Origin: Mesostigma viride
Taxonomy: Eukaryota > Streptophyta > Mesostigmatophyceae > Mesostigmatales > Mesostigmataceae
Length of the DNA: 62,000 bases
Direction of reading: 5' to 3'
Assembly (NCBI GenBank): GCA_009746045.1
Contig: RPFO01000154.1
Location: 631,496-693,495 of the forward strand
This document shows, one piece after another, positions 45,785 to 61,707 of the stretch. Position 1 is the stretch's first letter; the number at the start of each line of letters is the position of its first letter. Position numbers and translations under genes: made by a program. Under the pieces are notes generated by a model that was given only the letters and a program-made list of their open reading frames with translations, was not told where the DNA came from and ran no database searches.

Positions 45785-46715
45785 AGGGATCACATCCCCT
45801 GCCAGGGACCCTTGAAGTAGCTTGAAATGTCCTTCACTCCAGCTTGAAGCTTGAACAGATGTCTTTAATGGCCATTGCCATTCCCCCAGCCTTTTCTTTT
45901 AAGGAACTGGAAAAGAAACAGATCTGCCACAGGGAAAACCATTCCATGAGAAATGGATAAAAACCTATGGAAGTGGCATTACAGAGTACCACCAGATATT
46001 AGAAGCACACAAAATTAAATACATACAGGTTAATTCTATGAGGTCTTCTCCAGGAATTAATCCCATCACCTCGGTAGAGCCTCCAGTACAATGACCTTCT
46101 GGCGGTGAGTTACATTAATCCCAGATACTAATCCCATAAAACCCAGTACATATTCAATATAAGTACAATAAATCCATGACAATTAAAATACCACTTGACA
46201 AAGTAAGGCGTATTACAATAGTTTGCCTGTCATTCTCTCAACAGGGGTCTATTGGCGCCCGTCTTACGGCGCCCGTCTACTTGCCAGATGGTAAACTGCC
46301 ACAGCAAACAAATGACAAAATGAAACACATAGGCAACAATTAAATCCTGCCCTGGGGAACTAGGGAAGTCTGAACAGGCAAACACCTGAACAGGCCAGCT
46401 TGTAGAAACATAATACCAGGGAATCGAACCCCGCCCTATAAACCCCAGAATAAAGGTTCCCAGACCATTGTGAGAGGTATGTACAAATATACATTTCTTT
46501 TAAAATAGAATACATGGTCTGTAATGGACCTGTCAACCTTGTGTAGTCAACAGCATGAACCCCAGCCAAAACCTGGCTGTATCCTGATTAAAATCAGAGT
46601 GAGTGTACCATGGTCCATAAGCCTTAGTACAGACTAAAATACAGGTATTATGCCAGTCACAATGCTGACACTACCACACAATCTGCTCTCCAATGCCCTA
46701 TAACCAGGCACCAGC
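45785..46715 (-). other. copia-3 3' untranslated region with T-arm-like sequence
   Basis: Non-coding, about 0.93 kb. The minus strand at 46417-46436 reads GGCGGGGTTCGATTCCCTGG, identical to 41301-41320 in copia-2. Confidence 0.7.
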
Positions 46716-49700
46716 TTAGACAGCTTGCTGAGATGGGTCCATCAGAGACTGAAGAACCTTGTATTGCACTGCTGCCTTCTGCACTAGCTTGGTCAAAGCA
46801 TCAGCAGGATTGTCAACCCCAGGGATATGCTCAATATTGGCCAAGGAGATAATCCAAGTCCCTACTTCTGGCCATCTGCCTGTGCACAAACTGCACCATC
46901 CCCATGGAGTCTGTTTTTAGAAGAGTGGTAACCTGAAGTGGCCAAGGAGTGTTAGAAGTCATCTGATGAAGCAACTCCTTCAGATAAAGGCTTGTGTGAA
47001 TGCCTTCACAAATAGCCCTGCATTCTGCCACATCACTGCTGACAGCCACCCGTTTGTGCAGGCGACTAAACCAGCTCACCAAACTCCCCAGGCCTTCCTG
47101 TCTGAGCACAAAGAGCCCTGCAGCCCTGCCCCTGACCTTGGAGACCTGCCTGCTGTCCATTGAGCTATCCACATACAGCTCCATGCAAATGGGTTGTGAT
47201 AAATCCACTGCAGACAACAGAATGCCAGATGAAGCCCTGACCTGATCAGCCACCTTGGCAGACCCTAGCTCCACCAGCATGTCATCAGGCAACCTGGCTA
47301 TGACCATAAGGTCTGGCCTGGAAATGCCTGCCACCCAAGCAACCATGCCCCTCACCATGGGACACAGTGCCTGTGTGATGGTTGGAGGAAGCTTGCTAAT
47401 GAGGGTCTCTTGATAATCATTGCCCCCCACCAGCAGCATACGCCACTCCCCCCCTTCTTCACCAGTGTGGCCTCCATGCCCACAAACAGCAGAGGCTCAT
47501 TCTCCACCTGCCATTGCTCCCTACCCAGAGGAAACTTGGACTTAATGATGGAGATCAGCTCCTTAAGCCACGACGTGGGAGCTATCAGATGTAGGTCATC
47601 CCCGTGCAGCGAAGCATACACTGGCAGGCCTTCCCATTGCCCCAGAAACAGACAGGGGTCTACAGGAGAGACCTTCAAGTTGCAATGCTCCTTCAGGAAA
47701 CGGTTGAGAGTCTCCCTCCAGATTATTGGACTTGACCTCAGGCCCTCCAGGCCCTTGAGGATTTTAAGGAACTCCGTGTGGATGTCCCTTTTCCATACAG
47801 CAGGCACCCTAACATAGAAAGGCGTCTTGCCCTCCCACTTTTCCTGTGCCACATCTGCATCCCCTCCAGAAATGCCCTCTTGAAGTCTACCACCACTGAG
47901 CCATAGTCCAAGCCCTTGTTGAGAAGGCCTAGAAATACACACAGCAGCAGCCTCCAAGTGTCATGCAACATGCCAGGGGTATACAACTCCTCAGCAGTGC
48001 ACTCACCAGTACCCTTGAACTCATTCAGCACTGGCCTGACATGTGGTACCTTGACCCCGTCCACCTCCTTCATCTTGATGACAAACTTGAGCTTGAGTAG
48101 ACGTCGTGCAGGAGGCAGGTCATTGACAGGTTCCACGCATTTCTTGGAGATCCAGTCCTCCCCAGATTTAATCAGACCCAGTGTGACCTGGGGACACATA
48201 ATGGGAGAGGACATGAGCTTCACCAGGCCTTGGTAGTTGATAGGGCTGTGTCCAGCAAGTGAGTGAGGACCAATGCCCAAACTGCTTGGATGACTAGCAG
48301 CTGGCAGTATGAGGTCATCAACCAAGGGCTCCTGCCCCTGGCACACTTGCACACGCTTAACCGACCTGGTTACTGCACGTGATAGGTGAGTGGTCCTGAA
48401 ATTAATCAGTGGGACCTGACCAGCCCCTTCCTTAGTCAGGAGAGAGGACGTGATCACTACCCCATCCTGGCATAGGAAATTCTGCCCCAGAAGAGCAGGT
48501 CCTTGATAGCCCTCCAAGACACAAAAAGCAGTGTCCTGTCCAAGGATAGGAATGAATACCTCACCCAGTACCTTCACGTGTACCCCGCCACTGAAGTCAG
48601 ACACAAACTGATAGCTGGGTTCAGACATGCTGTACCCTGCTGCAGCCCTGGTCCCAATGATGGAAACCTGAGAATTAGTGTCTACCTCTAAGGCAGTGTC
48701 CAGCCCCAGATTGCCATGCCACCTGAGCTTGGCTACCTTGGGCTGCTTCTTGGCTCTTTGTAGAGCCCCAATCAATCCAGCCAAACTTGTCCCCCTGGGC
48801 TTGGTTAGTGCCTTGGGCTTGACAGTTGACTCCCCAGCTGTTGACCTTGCAGCCTGTTCAACAAGTACCTCTGCAACCTGGCCAGGGCTGACAGATTCCC
48901 CTGCAACAGATGTGGTCGTTGCGTCAGTGATGTCACTTGGGACCTGAAAATCCTGCAGATCCTGTGAGCCTTGTGCCTGACTGCCCTCATTCATCAGGTT
49001 AGGCTTGACATATGACCAACTCAGCCGGTGCACATGCTTTGGTTCGTCCTCCATGCTGACCAAGCATGCGTGGCTAGCTTCATCAACCTGGGTAACCACC
49101 CCAGGACTCCAGCTACCACGTTTGCCATAAAGGCTAGGTTCCTTCCAAGCTAGGACCTTCTGACCCACTTGTGGCTCCAGCATCTTCCAACCCCGGTCCT
49201 TCTCCCTCAGCTTGGCAAAGGTGACATGTGCAGCATGTTTCCAGCCCTCCAGCACATGTGGTGGGCACAGGCCATGATATAGACCCATTGGGCTGACAGC
49301 AACTCCATCATAGTAGAAGTTAACCCTGCTGTTCAGCTGCTGCTCCACGTTCCTCAGCCATGCACTCCTGACAAGTGCAGGTGCAGACAAGGGTACCCAG
49401 TCTTCAGAGATGATCAATTTCTTGACCTCCTGGATTGCCCTCTCGATAGCACCCTGCTGCCCATGAGCCTCCCTAGGTGTAACCAGCAACTCAGGAAGGG
49501 TAGGATCACCCTTGAGATGCTGAAACTGCATGTCCACCTGGATCCTTGTGGTAGGAAACTTGGCTCTTACATTCTGCAGGGCAGCCAGCAAGTACCTGTT
49601 CTTCATAGAAGGTAAATGCTCTAGCACCTTGTATTTCGTGTACCTGTCCACGCACACCAACAGTTGCATGCCCCTGATGTGTTGGATATCACACTGCAGA

Positions 49701-50179
49701 TCACCAATGCTCTGAGGTAGAGCTTTGGCATGTGATTTCCTGGGCTTGTTGGAGGACAACTGGCACTTACACCGTGAGGCAGCTTGCTGACACGCCTTAA
49801 GAAGGGGTGCCCTGCCCATACGGAAGGCAAAGTTGTTTGACAGAGAAGTGGCATGCCCAAACATGTTGTGGATTCGGGCACCCAACTCCTGGTACACAGA
49901 GGAAGCAGTCCCTGGCACAGTCAGGACTGTGCTGTCAGGTTGTCCAGCATCACCATGCTGACTTCCATCCTGTTCTGACTCAGAGCCTGAGTCACCCTGC
50001 TCATGCCCAACACCTGGACCGCCAGCAGGGACCACATGCATACCACCAGAGGCCTTCACACCCCTCTGTGGTTGTACATTGGTTTCTCTCAAAATGAGAG
50101 GTCCACCCTCGTGCCCAGCACGAGGATGCATGGGGTCAGACATTCTTACAGCTGCATCAGCTGTCAAGGACGTCTTCAT
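46716..50179 (-). CDS. copia-3 pol: integrase, protease-like domain, reverse transcriptase, RNase H
   Basis: ATG candidate at 50179. Integrase: zinc finger IHNMFGHATS...CQQAASRCKC, core LQCDIQHIRG, VCVDRYTKYK, RIQVDMQFQHL and QQGAIERAIQEVKK. Protease-like: ALEVDTNSQVSIIG with PALLGQNFL about 70 residues on. Reverse transcriptase: LLKLKFVIKMKEVDGVKVPH, VVVDFKRAFLEG, then after a frame break near 47850 RSSPIIWRETLNRFL and YASLHGDDLHLIAP. RNase H: MELYVDSSMDSRQVSKVRGR after another break near 47440, ending EHIPGVDNPADALTKL with TAA at 46716-46718. The frame breaks lie near short C/G runs. This is the clearest copy of the unusual integrase-protease-RT order because the first 750 codons, through both integrase and protease, are in one frame. 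Confidence 0.9.
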
Positions 50180-50319
50180 AGGAACCTGTACCTCTCCAGG
50201 TGACCTGGGGCCACCCTGAACCTGGAGATCACCCTCTTGTTGCCCAGATATAAAATCTGCATTGGAGCACCTGGCCTCCCCCTGGGTGAATTAAGGTGTG
50301 TAGGGGTTGCCTCAGACAG

Positions 50320-51427
50320 TCACTGCTCCTTGTTGTCTTCTTGCTGACTGCCCTTTGAAGGCTGGCCTGCCTGGGACTTGTTGTTCTTCTTCTTGTTGTT
50401 GTTATTCTTGTTGCTGCCCTGGCCCTGGGACTTCTTGAAGCTGGGACACTCCTTCTTGATGTGCCCCCACCCCTTGCACAGGTAGCATTGTATCTTTGAC
50501 TTGCCCTGGCCACTCCCCCGTTGTCAGACGCGTTGCCCTGCTTGGGCTTACCACCCACCCGCCTGAACACCGACTTGGAGTGTGACCTCCTGTCAGAGTC
50601 AGGTGAATGATCGCCCTTGCGCTTGTTATGGTTGCCCCTCGTCCTCCTTGGCTTCTGTCAGCCTCAGACGTCTTGGAGCCCCCTGGGTACGCCCACCTGC
50701 CTGGGTAGCCTTCACTGCTGGCACTCCACCCTCAAACAGCTCCTCTGCCTCGAGTGCTTGTTTGATTATGACCTTGTAGGCCTTGAGGGTTGAGTGTGGG
50801 GCACACATGACCTTTAAGGAGCCACGTGTCGCCTTATCCAGCCCAGAAACCTTGAGCCAGTTGGTCAGGGCTATGTTATCAGCAACATTAAAGCCGTGAG
50901 CCCTGCCCTCCTCAACCATTTTACAATAGTTAAGGAAGTTCTGGATCAGGTCCCCTTGACCTCCCACCCCTGGTATTTATCCTGCCAATGGATCCCCACT
51001 TTCTTCCTCTGATCCTCCAGCAGCTCCTTTAACTCTGCCACGTAGCTGGACCAGGCCTTGTTGGCCTTCTTACACTCTCTAGTGAGGTCCTTTATCTGAT
51101 CTGTACACTTGCCAAAAGTCTGGCTACCTATCCAGATCTGGTAATAGTTTGTACCACCGTACAAACTTGGAAACCCCTCTAGCCCCTCCACAAACTCCTC
51201 AGCCTGCTTGGGCTTTGTGTCTGACGTGACAGGTTGCAGTTGATTCACAATAAGCAAACCCTGGGTAGTGAGATCATAACCAAGAACAGCTTGTGCATTA
51301 TTATTATTGTGATGAAGGTTGGTAATTCTCCGGTAACCCCCACGTCATCTACGTGAGCGGTCCCACTACCAGCACCACCATTATTCCCACTGGCTGGGGC
51401 ACCTTTGCTACGGCGCCCGTCTGCCAT
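50320..51427 (-). CDS. copia-3 gag with zinc knuckle
   Basis: ATG at 51427, with several frame changes. Segments include EEFVEGLEGFPSLYGGTNYY, YVAELKELLEDQRKKVGIHW, NFLNYCKMVEEGRAHGFNVA and ALTNWLKVSGLDKATRGSLK, a capsid-like region. Then CYLCKGWGHIKKEC (CCHC knuckle) is followed by a Lys/Asn/Gln-rich tail ending at TGA 50320-50322. The frame breaks leave it non-functional as written, unless they are base errors. Confidence 0.75.
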
Positions 51428-51589
51428 TCTGCACTACAAGCTATTCAAAAACACCTCAGCAAAGCAGCAGAAAAGTATGTACAAAATTGTCGCAACTGCC
51501 GCCTGCGCCGGTGTCGCCTCCGCCCCCGCGAATTGCCGTTGAAAATCGACAAAAATGTCGACGAGTACTGGAAAAGAAAATTGGCCGAC

Positions 51590-52300
51590 CTAGTAGTCAA
51601 GGCCCCTGAAGTCGCAGTACTCGTATGCGAACTCACGATCCTCCATATCCAGCTCTGGACCTGCACCGGTATGTATCAAAACCGGTGTGCTCCCCGCCGC
51701 GTAAGTTGCGATGCGCCGACGCGCTACGAGGCGCAGAGGATGTGTAAAGATCGACAACAATTCCCACCCCGCGGGAATCCACTCTCGCAGAGATGCGAGA
51801 AATGCCACCAGGTTAATGAGAACCTGGCGTTCGCGACTGCGTACGCCGCGTGTGAGCAGCGACAGCAACGCGAGATCTTGAAATAAGTTTGTCGACACCG
51901 CCGGCGCGCCCCCCGTGCGTAGCGATGCCCAGTTTTGTAAGTTTCTCTGGTAACCGGTGAGTGAAGAGATGGCGTTGTCCAGCTCCTCAATGGCAGTGGT
52001 GACTTCGGTCACCGACCGCAAACCTCCCCGCACCTGGACCGTAAATGTCGATAAAATGTTGCGAATCTGGTCCAACAGTGCGCGTATAGCCGGCACCAGT
52101 GCTGGCAAATCGGGGTCCTCGGGGTTATCCCCGAGCAATGGATGAGCTGCGCGCTGCCGACGATGAAGTTCGTCCAGCGATATCGTGACCTCGTCAAGCA
52201 ATTGCTGCCACGACGGCGCAGCCGGTGTTGGCAAAGGATCAGCCGGCGGAGCGGCTAATTCCTCATCGCCGGGAATCCGGAATTCTTCAGAATTTGGCAT
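51590..52300 (-). CDS. copia-3 upstream ORF of unknown function
   Basis: 236 codons, ATG at 52300, 24 bp inside the LTR edge. Predominantly helical (SWQQLLDEVTISLDELHRRQ, VTEVTTAIEELDNAISSLTG). No domain recognised. It occupies the same place as the 306-codon ORF of copia-2. Confidence 0.65.
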   Translation of the reverse strand: MPNSEEFRIPGDEELAAPPADPLPTPAAPSWQQLLDEVTISLDELHRRQRAAHPLLGDNPEDPDLPALVPAIRALLDQIRNILSTFTVQVRGGLRSVTEVTTAIEELDNAISSLTGYQRNLQNWASLRTGGAPAVSTNLFQDLALLSLLTRGVRSRERQVLINLVAFLASLREWIPAGWELLSIFTHPLRLVARRRIATYAAGSTPVLIHTGAGPELDMEDREFAYEYCDFRGLDY

Positions 52301-52324
52301 ATTTGGAACGAAGCGTGTAATAGG

Positions 52325-52943
52325 AGTTGTATGAGAGTGAATGCCACGAATTCCGCCATGGTTCTTGCAGGAAGTTGCCTTTATTAATAACAGGAAACAC
52401 AGACGTAAGTCACGTCACTTCCAAGACTGCACGCAGCACAGACGACAGGGTCGCAGTGCCAAGAGAACGTGCACGCAAGAACTGGCGTCCCGGTGCGACC
52501 AAGTCACACATATAGGTTGTTAGGGACGCGTCCAAGTATTCAGCTGCACTGTCACAGCTGAACTGTCAATCAATTGATTACACAGAGCTCTGGCACGCCT
52601 TTGGCGCGGAGATCTATCAATTGTCCATACGGCTAGTCCTGTGGACCTATCCGTACACTACTCAGCATCAATTGTCTCATAGGTCCTGGCGCGCTACAGC
52701 GCGCCTACCTATCAATTGACCATCAAGTCCTGTACAAGTCCTGTCAACGTCCTGCGGACTATCAAAGTGACACTTGTACATCCTGTCGGTCCGTACGCGC
52801 CCACAGTGGCGCGCCGGGTACTGTCGGCACAGCCTAGGAAACGTCATAACTTTTACGTTCCTTAACCAAATGAGGCGTTCAAGGTGCCGCTGGAAAGAGC
52901 GTAACAATCTCTATCCACCTAACGTAAATCCTTTACGTTAACT
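52325..52943 (-). repeat. copia-3 5' LTR
   Basis: 619 bp partner of 45150-45765. Only 24 bp separate it from the first ATG. Confidence 0.95.
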
Positions 52944-53335
52944 GTTTCCCCAGCGGAGGCCAGGCATCGTATCTCCGCGGACAAGGTTTCCGTAGCCGAG
53001 GTAGGAATCTTATAAAATATTCCCCAGCCGAGCCTGCCGAGGCCAGGCATCGTATCTCCGCGGACAAGGTTTTCCCCAGCGGAGGCCAGGCTTCGTATCT
53101 CCGCGGACAAGGTTTCCGTAGCCGAGGTAGGAATCTTATAAAATATTCCCCATGCAGCCGAGGCCAGGCATCGTATCTCCGCGGACAAGGTTTCCCCAGC
53201 GGAGGCCAGGCATCGTATCTCCGCGGACAAGGTTTCCGTAGCCGAGGCAGGCAACGTATACAATATTCCCCAGCCGAGGCCAGGCATCGTATCTCCGCGG
53301 ACAAGGCTTCCCCAGCGGAGGCCAGGCATCGATAC
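52944..53335. repeat. Minisatellite, right part
   Basis: Several units combining GGCATCGTATCTCCGCGGAC, AAGGTTTCCCCAGCGGAGGC and a longer variant with CCGTAGCCGAGGTAGGAATC. Before the copia-3 insertion it separated the two divergent genes of the DNA transposon. Confidence 0.88.
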
Positions 53336-53782
53336 AGTAGCTCGACCTAAACTGTACACTGTAACCTGATGTGCGTGAGAGGTACGCCGAAGGCATGATG
53401 ATTGTCTGTCAAGCAACGCCACGCTGTCATCAGTGCTATTACAATGTCTGAAAGAGGTGCTGCAGGTGAGACAACCGGCTGCTAATAATCTGCTGTAGCG
53501 TTTGTTGTGCGAATTAAATGGCGCCTCTGGATTTTGGGGTCTCTGGATTTTGCAGGGGACGAATCATTGGTATGAAATGCGGATGCTATTAAATGGTGAC
53601 AGAAGCAGACAGGACCTAGACTAGAGATGGCCAATCTACGTGACATAACCAGTTGTGGCTAGGTAGTAATGGTAGGGTAGCTGCGTCCAGGTACCTTGGT
53701 TTGAAGTTTCTACTATCGCAGTCTGTTGGGAATCCAGGTTGTTGCGTTTACAGATAGGGAGAATGCTGACGGAGTAGGCACA
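53336..53782. other. 5' flank of the GHTH-motif gene
   Basis: No repeat or gene recognised; probable promoter region. Confidence 0.45.
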
Positions 53783-58155
<4,373 letters not shown>

Positions 58156-58404
58156 TCGTCTTGGTCTTCAATCAGCACGTGGTAGTAGTAGTTTTTTTTT
58201 GTCGCCGTGCAATTTTGCTTTCTTCATATGTGATGTGTGCCATGGACATTTCTCCGGCTGGCTTTCTGCATAGATCTGACACGTATTGGATTCACTGGCA
58301 ACATATCTTGTATATTACCATACACAATTGACAATGTGTGTTGTTCTTGTCTTTATCCTGCTGTTGCGGCTGTTATATGCTGTTGCGGTTGTACCACTGT
58401 CCTG

Positions 58405-58618
58405 AGTTATTATAAATAGTGACGGAACCTTTTTGCCACTTGGGCAATTAGGTCCGTCACTATTTATCCGGCGAAAACCACTCGCCGGCATCTATTCCGC
58501 GTTAAGTTCACGTGAACGTGGCGCGGAATAGATGCCGGCGAGTGGTTTTCGCCGGATAAATAGTGACGGACCTAATTGCCCAACTGGCAAAAAGGTTCCG
58601 TCACTATTTATAATAACT
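58405..58618. repeat. TRIM-2 terminal repeat A
   Basis: 214 bp palindrome. Its centre reads TTAAGTTCACGTGAACGTGG, the inverse of repeats B and C. Confidence 0.92.
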
Positions 58619-58816
58619 AAAACGTCGTAGTGTGGGGGCCGATATCTATCGTACCGCTAATGCCTACTGCAGTACCGAATCTCGCCTTAACGATATTCCA
58701 ACCGGGCATATTTTCCCTTCTGGCACTTTCGTTTGGCCTTCTGGTATCAATTCCTTCCGGTATTCGGAAATACCCGTGTCACCACAGGGATTCGAACCCC
58801 CGACTTACGAGGTCTT

Positions 58817-59029
58817 AGTTATTATAAATAGTGACGGAACCTTTTTGCCACTTGGCAATTAGGTCCGTCACTATTTATCCGGCGAAAACCACTCGCCGGC
58901 ATCAATTCCGCGCCACGTTCACGTGAACTTAACGCGGAATAGATGCCGGCGAGTGGTTTTCGCCGGATAAATAGTGACGGACCTAATTGCCCAAGTGGCA
59001 AAAAGGTTCCGTCACTATTTATAATAACT
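58817..59029. repeat. TRIM-2 central repeat B
   Basis: 213 bp palindrome and the symmetry axis of the element, flanked on both sides by the T-arm-like end of the internal region. Confidence 0.92.
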
Positions 59030-59227
59030 AAGACCTCGTAAGTCGGGGGTTCGAATCCCTGTGGTGACACGGGTATTTCCGAATACCGGAAGGAATTGAT
59101 ACCAGAAGGCCAAACGAAAGTGCCAGAAGGGAAAATATGCCCGGTTGGAATATCGTTAAGGCGAGATTCGGTACTGCAGTAGGCATTAGCGGTACGATAG
59201 ATATCGGCCCCCACACTACGACGTTTT

Positions 59228-59441
59228 AGTTATTATAAATAGTGACGGAACCTTTTTGCCAGTTGGGCAATTAGGTCCGTCACTATTTATCCGGCGAAAA
59301 CCACTCGCCGGCATCTATTCCGCGCCACGTTCACGTGAACTTAACGCGGAATAGATGCCGGCGAGTGGTTTTCGCCGGATAAATAGTGACGGACCTAATT
59401 GCCCAAGTGGCAAAAAGGTTCCGTCACTATTTATAATAACT
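59228..59441. repeat. TRIM-2 terminal repeat C
   Basis: 214 bp, same orientation as B by its central CCACGTTCACGTGAACTTAA. Confidence 0.92.
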
Positions 59442-59446
59442 TCCTG

Positions 59447-60839
59447 AACTCATTCCCTTCGTGCCATTCACGCTACCGTGTTTGCTACTGCCACTTATGC
59501 TCCGTGGTTGCCCATTGCGATTCCAGGGATCATGGATGGGGCCAGTGCTGAGGAGGGGGGTTGCACGTGGAATACGTCTCTGGTGCTGCAAGCATTATTA
59601 GCTGCATCTTCACGTGTCGCTGTTTTTTATTCTTGCACATCATGGCTGGTGGGGCCTGCGGGGGGCTGGGCTCCGACATATTTTGTGGCATGTATGCCAA
59701 ACCATTATTATGTTTCACCGTTACTTCCCTCCCACCTGCCTCGGCCTTGTGTGCCAGGCAGGGGACGAACCGGTTTTACTGACATGCGTGACTGAAGCGG
59801 TGTCGGGACGTAGTATTCCACAGGGAGTGGCAATGTCTCTTCGAAGCCACTGGGTTAGATCATATGCCCGGGCCAGGGTTGCATTTCCAGGCCTGTATGG
59901 CTGGCTCCCCTGCATGGCTAGCACTTGGATCTCCCAAATTTGATCAGTCAACTGATTTGATGCTTTGACAACTACAATGAAGTTATAATGGCTGGGTCAC
60001 CAATGATGTTATGACTCGTTGTCATCACTGCAAGCAATGTGCTATAGTTGCTGCAACCCTCGCGCACTTGCAATGGCCATTGAACATGCGTTAAACCACT
60101 ATGCGCCAATTTGCTCTTGCCGCGTGCCGTAACTGCCCGAGTGCCACGGTCTTACATCATCCTTGCTACCGGTGCTATTGCGGACACACTCGTGATTCAT
60201 GCACTGAACCGTTGTTTGCTTCTGGCACTATTGCGTTTTTATAAACCGCGTAGCTAGCTAGCTGCTGCCGTCGCCATTAGGCGGGGCGATGATGCTTGTT
60301 GCCGCTCCTTGATTCAATTGGTGCCCACTGCGGTTGCTCCCAAGTAGCATCCATCTTTGGTTCAGTTTGTTGTGATCAGTCGAGACGCATGGGAGCTTGA
60401 TCCAACACATGCATTGTTGGTATATAACATACTCCGCAAAGCCGCGAAGCCGCGACCCTGTGCGTTAGCTAGCAGACCTGGCGGCACCTGTGATCCTAAT
60501 ACATGGCATAATCCCGCGTGCAAACTTTGCCGGACTCAGCATGGTCTCTCCACTGAATTGATATTGATACATGCATGAAAGATGTTTATTTCAGCCAGAC
60601 AATGAATTATGAATGCATTATATGTATTATAATCATAGGATCTCAGCATCTTCAATCATGATGCCATGTCGGAGACAGTGTGTATAGCAAATATGCATTA
60701 CAGCATGGAATACTTTCCTTGAAACACAAGCGCTGATTAAAATTTCTTGACAAAACTTGTTAAAACATATTCTGAAATGCTCCTGGCATAAAAAAACCAT
60801 GTTTGCCAACTTTTCATTTAGGACACTTCTGATGCCTTC
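59447..60839. other. DNA transposon right subterminal region, no gene recognised
   Basis: About 1.4 kb without a convincing open frame. Probably the 3' region of the large gene and terminal sequence of the transposon. Confidence 0.5.
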
Positions 60840-60870
60840 CGCAATTTGTCCTAATCCAGCGCAACCACTC
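60840..60870 (-). repeat. DNA transposon right terminal inverted repeat
   Basis: Inverse of 41729-41759 with one mismatch, followed by ATA and the remaining 3' end of copia-2. Confidence 0.88.
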
Positions 60871-61005
60871 ATAATAAGGAATCCAAGCTGACTGTCATGC
60901 CCAGCGGGTTGTGACTTGTAGTCGGGGAGGAGGTCCAGTACCCATTGTGTGTGGTTGTATGTAGACTTGTGTGAGCTGCTACAGCTCAAGAAAAGAAAGG
61001 ATTGG

Positions 61006-61702
61006 AGTTAACGCCAAGCGCATTTGCATGTACCTGATTCGGCATATCTTGGCGATTCCAGCGGCACCGGAACGAGTTCATTCCGACAAGTATCAAGAAA
61101 GTTATGGCGTTCCGACTTCCCGGTCGCGCGCGAGCGCGAGCCGGCTGTTCGTCTAAGTCGGACGTGAATATTTGCCAACGACATATGGGGTCGACAGTAA
61201 TTCCTGGGCTGACAGGAATTAGGTGCTGAACCTACGACGGTATTGGATTAATACGTCGTACGCAGGAAATAGGAACCTTAACCTGTGGTCTGTTGGTACC
61301 GCAGGCTTAGTCCTGGACTTCTAGGTGCAGATGCAATAGTCACTGTGGACTGTGCTCTGTGGTCACTGTGCCTGTATGGCAGACCTACTGTATAGGAACT
61401 GGGCGCTGTACAGGTAGTGAATACTGTACCGGGAGTGTTATTATACTGAGCAGGCCTCCTAGGCTGCTCAGGACTAGCAAGCACAGTGCACAAGTATATA
61501 AGGAATAGGCCCGTGCCAATTGGGCATCTCTTGCGAGCCCGCCTCACGTGTGTTGCCTTGACTTGGCAAACTAGTGTACAAGCACTCACGTGCACGAGTG
61601 CTGTAAGCCTATACATTTAACAAAGCTCCGTTTCCAACCATATTCACACATTGCTGCATTGCAACCATATCCTTACACATTGCGTTTATAAAAACGTTAA
61701 CT
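61006..61702 (+). repeat. copia-2 3' LTR
   Basis: 697 bp, about 99% identical to 33452-34150. Preceded by the polypurine tract at 60988-61005 and followed by the CGAGC duplication. Confidence 0.95.
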
Positions 61703-61707
61703 CGAGC

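Larger units (their letters stand above)
45150..52943 (-). mobile_element. copia-3: complete Ty1/copia-like LTR retrotransposon
   Basis: 7,794 bp with LTRs at 45150-45765 and 52325-52943. The flanks are GTTTT (45145-45149) and GTTTC (52944-52948), a near-perfect 5-bp duplication inside a minisatellite. The ends are AGTTGTATG and ACGTTAACT. On the minus strand the polypurine tract AAAGAAAAGAAGGGATTGG abuts the 3' LTR (45766-45784) and matches that of copia-2. It encodes an upstream ORF, gag and pol in the same order as copia-2. Confidence 0.92.
58405..59441. mobile_element. TRIM-2: palindromic element with three terminal repeats
   Basis: 1,037 bp with duplication TCCTG (58400-58404 and 59442-59446). 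Layout: repeat A 58405-58618, internal 58619-58816, repeat B 58817-59029, internal inverted 59030-59227, repeat C 59228-59441. Each repeat starts AGTTATTATAAATAG, ends CTATTTATAATAACT and is itself a palindrome with nested arms (AAATAGTGACGG / CCGTCACTATTT; CCGGCGA / TCGCCGG; centre GTTCACGTGAAC). The central asymmetry shows A is inverted relative to B and C. The internal copies look identical and carry GGGGGTTCGAATCCC, a T-arm-like sequence, next to repeat B. Non-coding. Confidence 0.88.
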
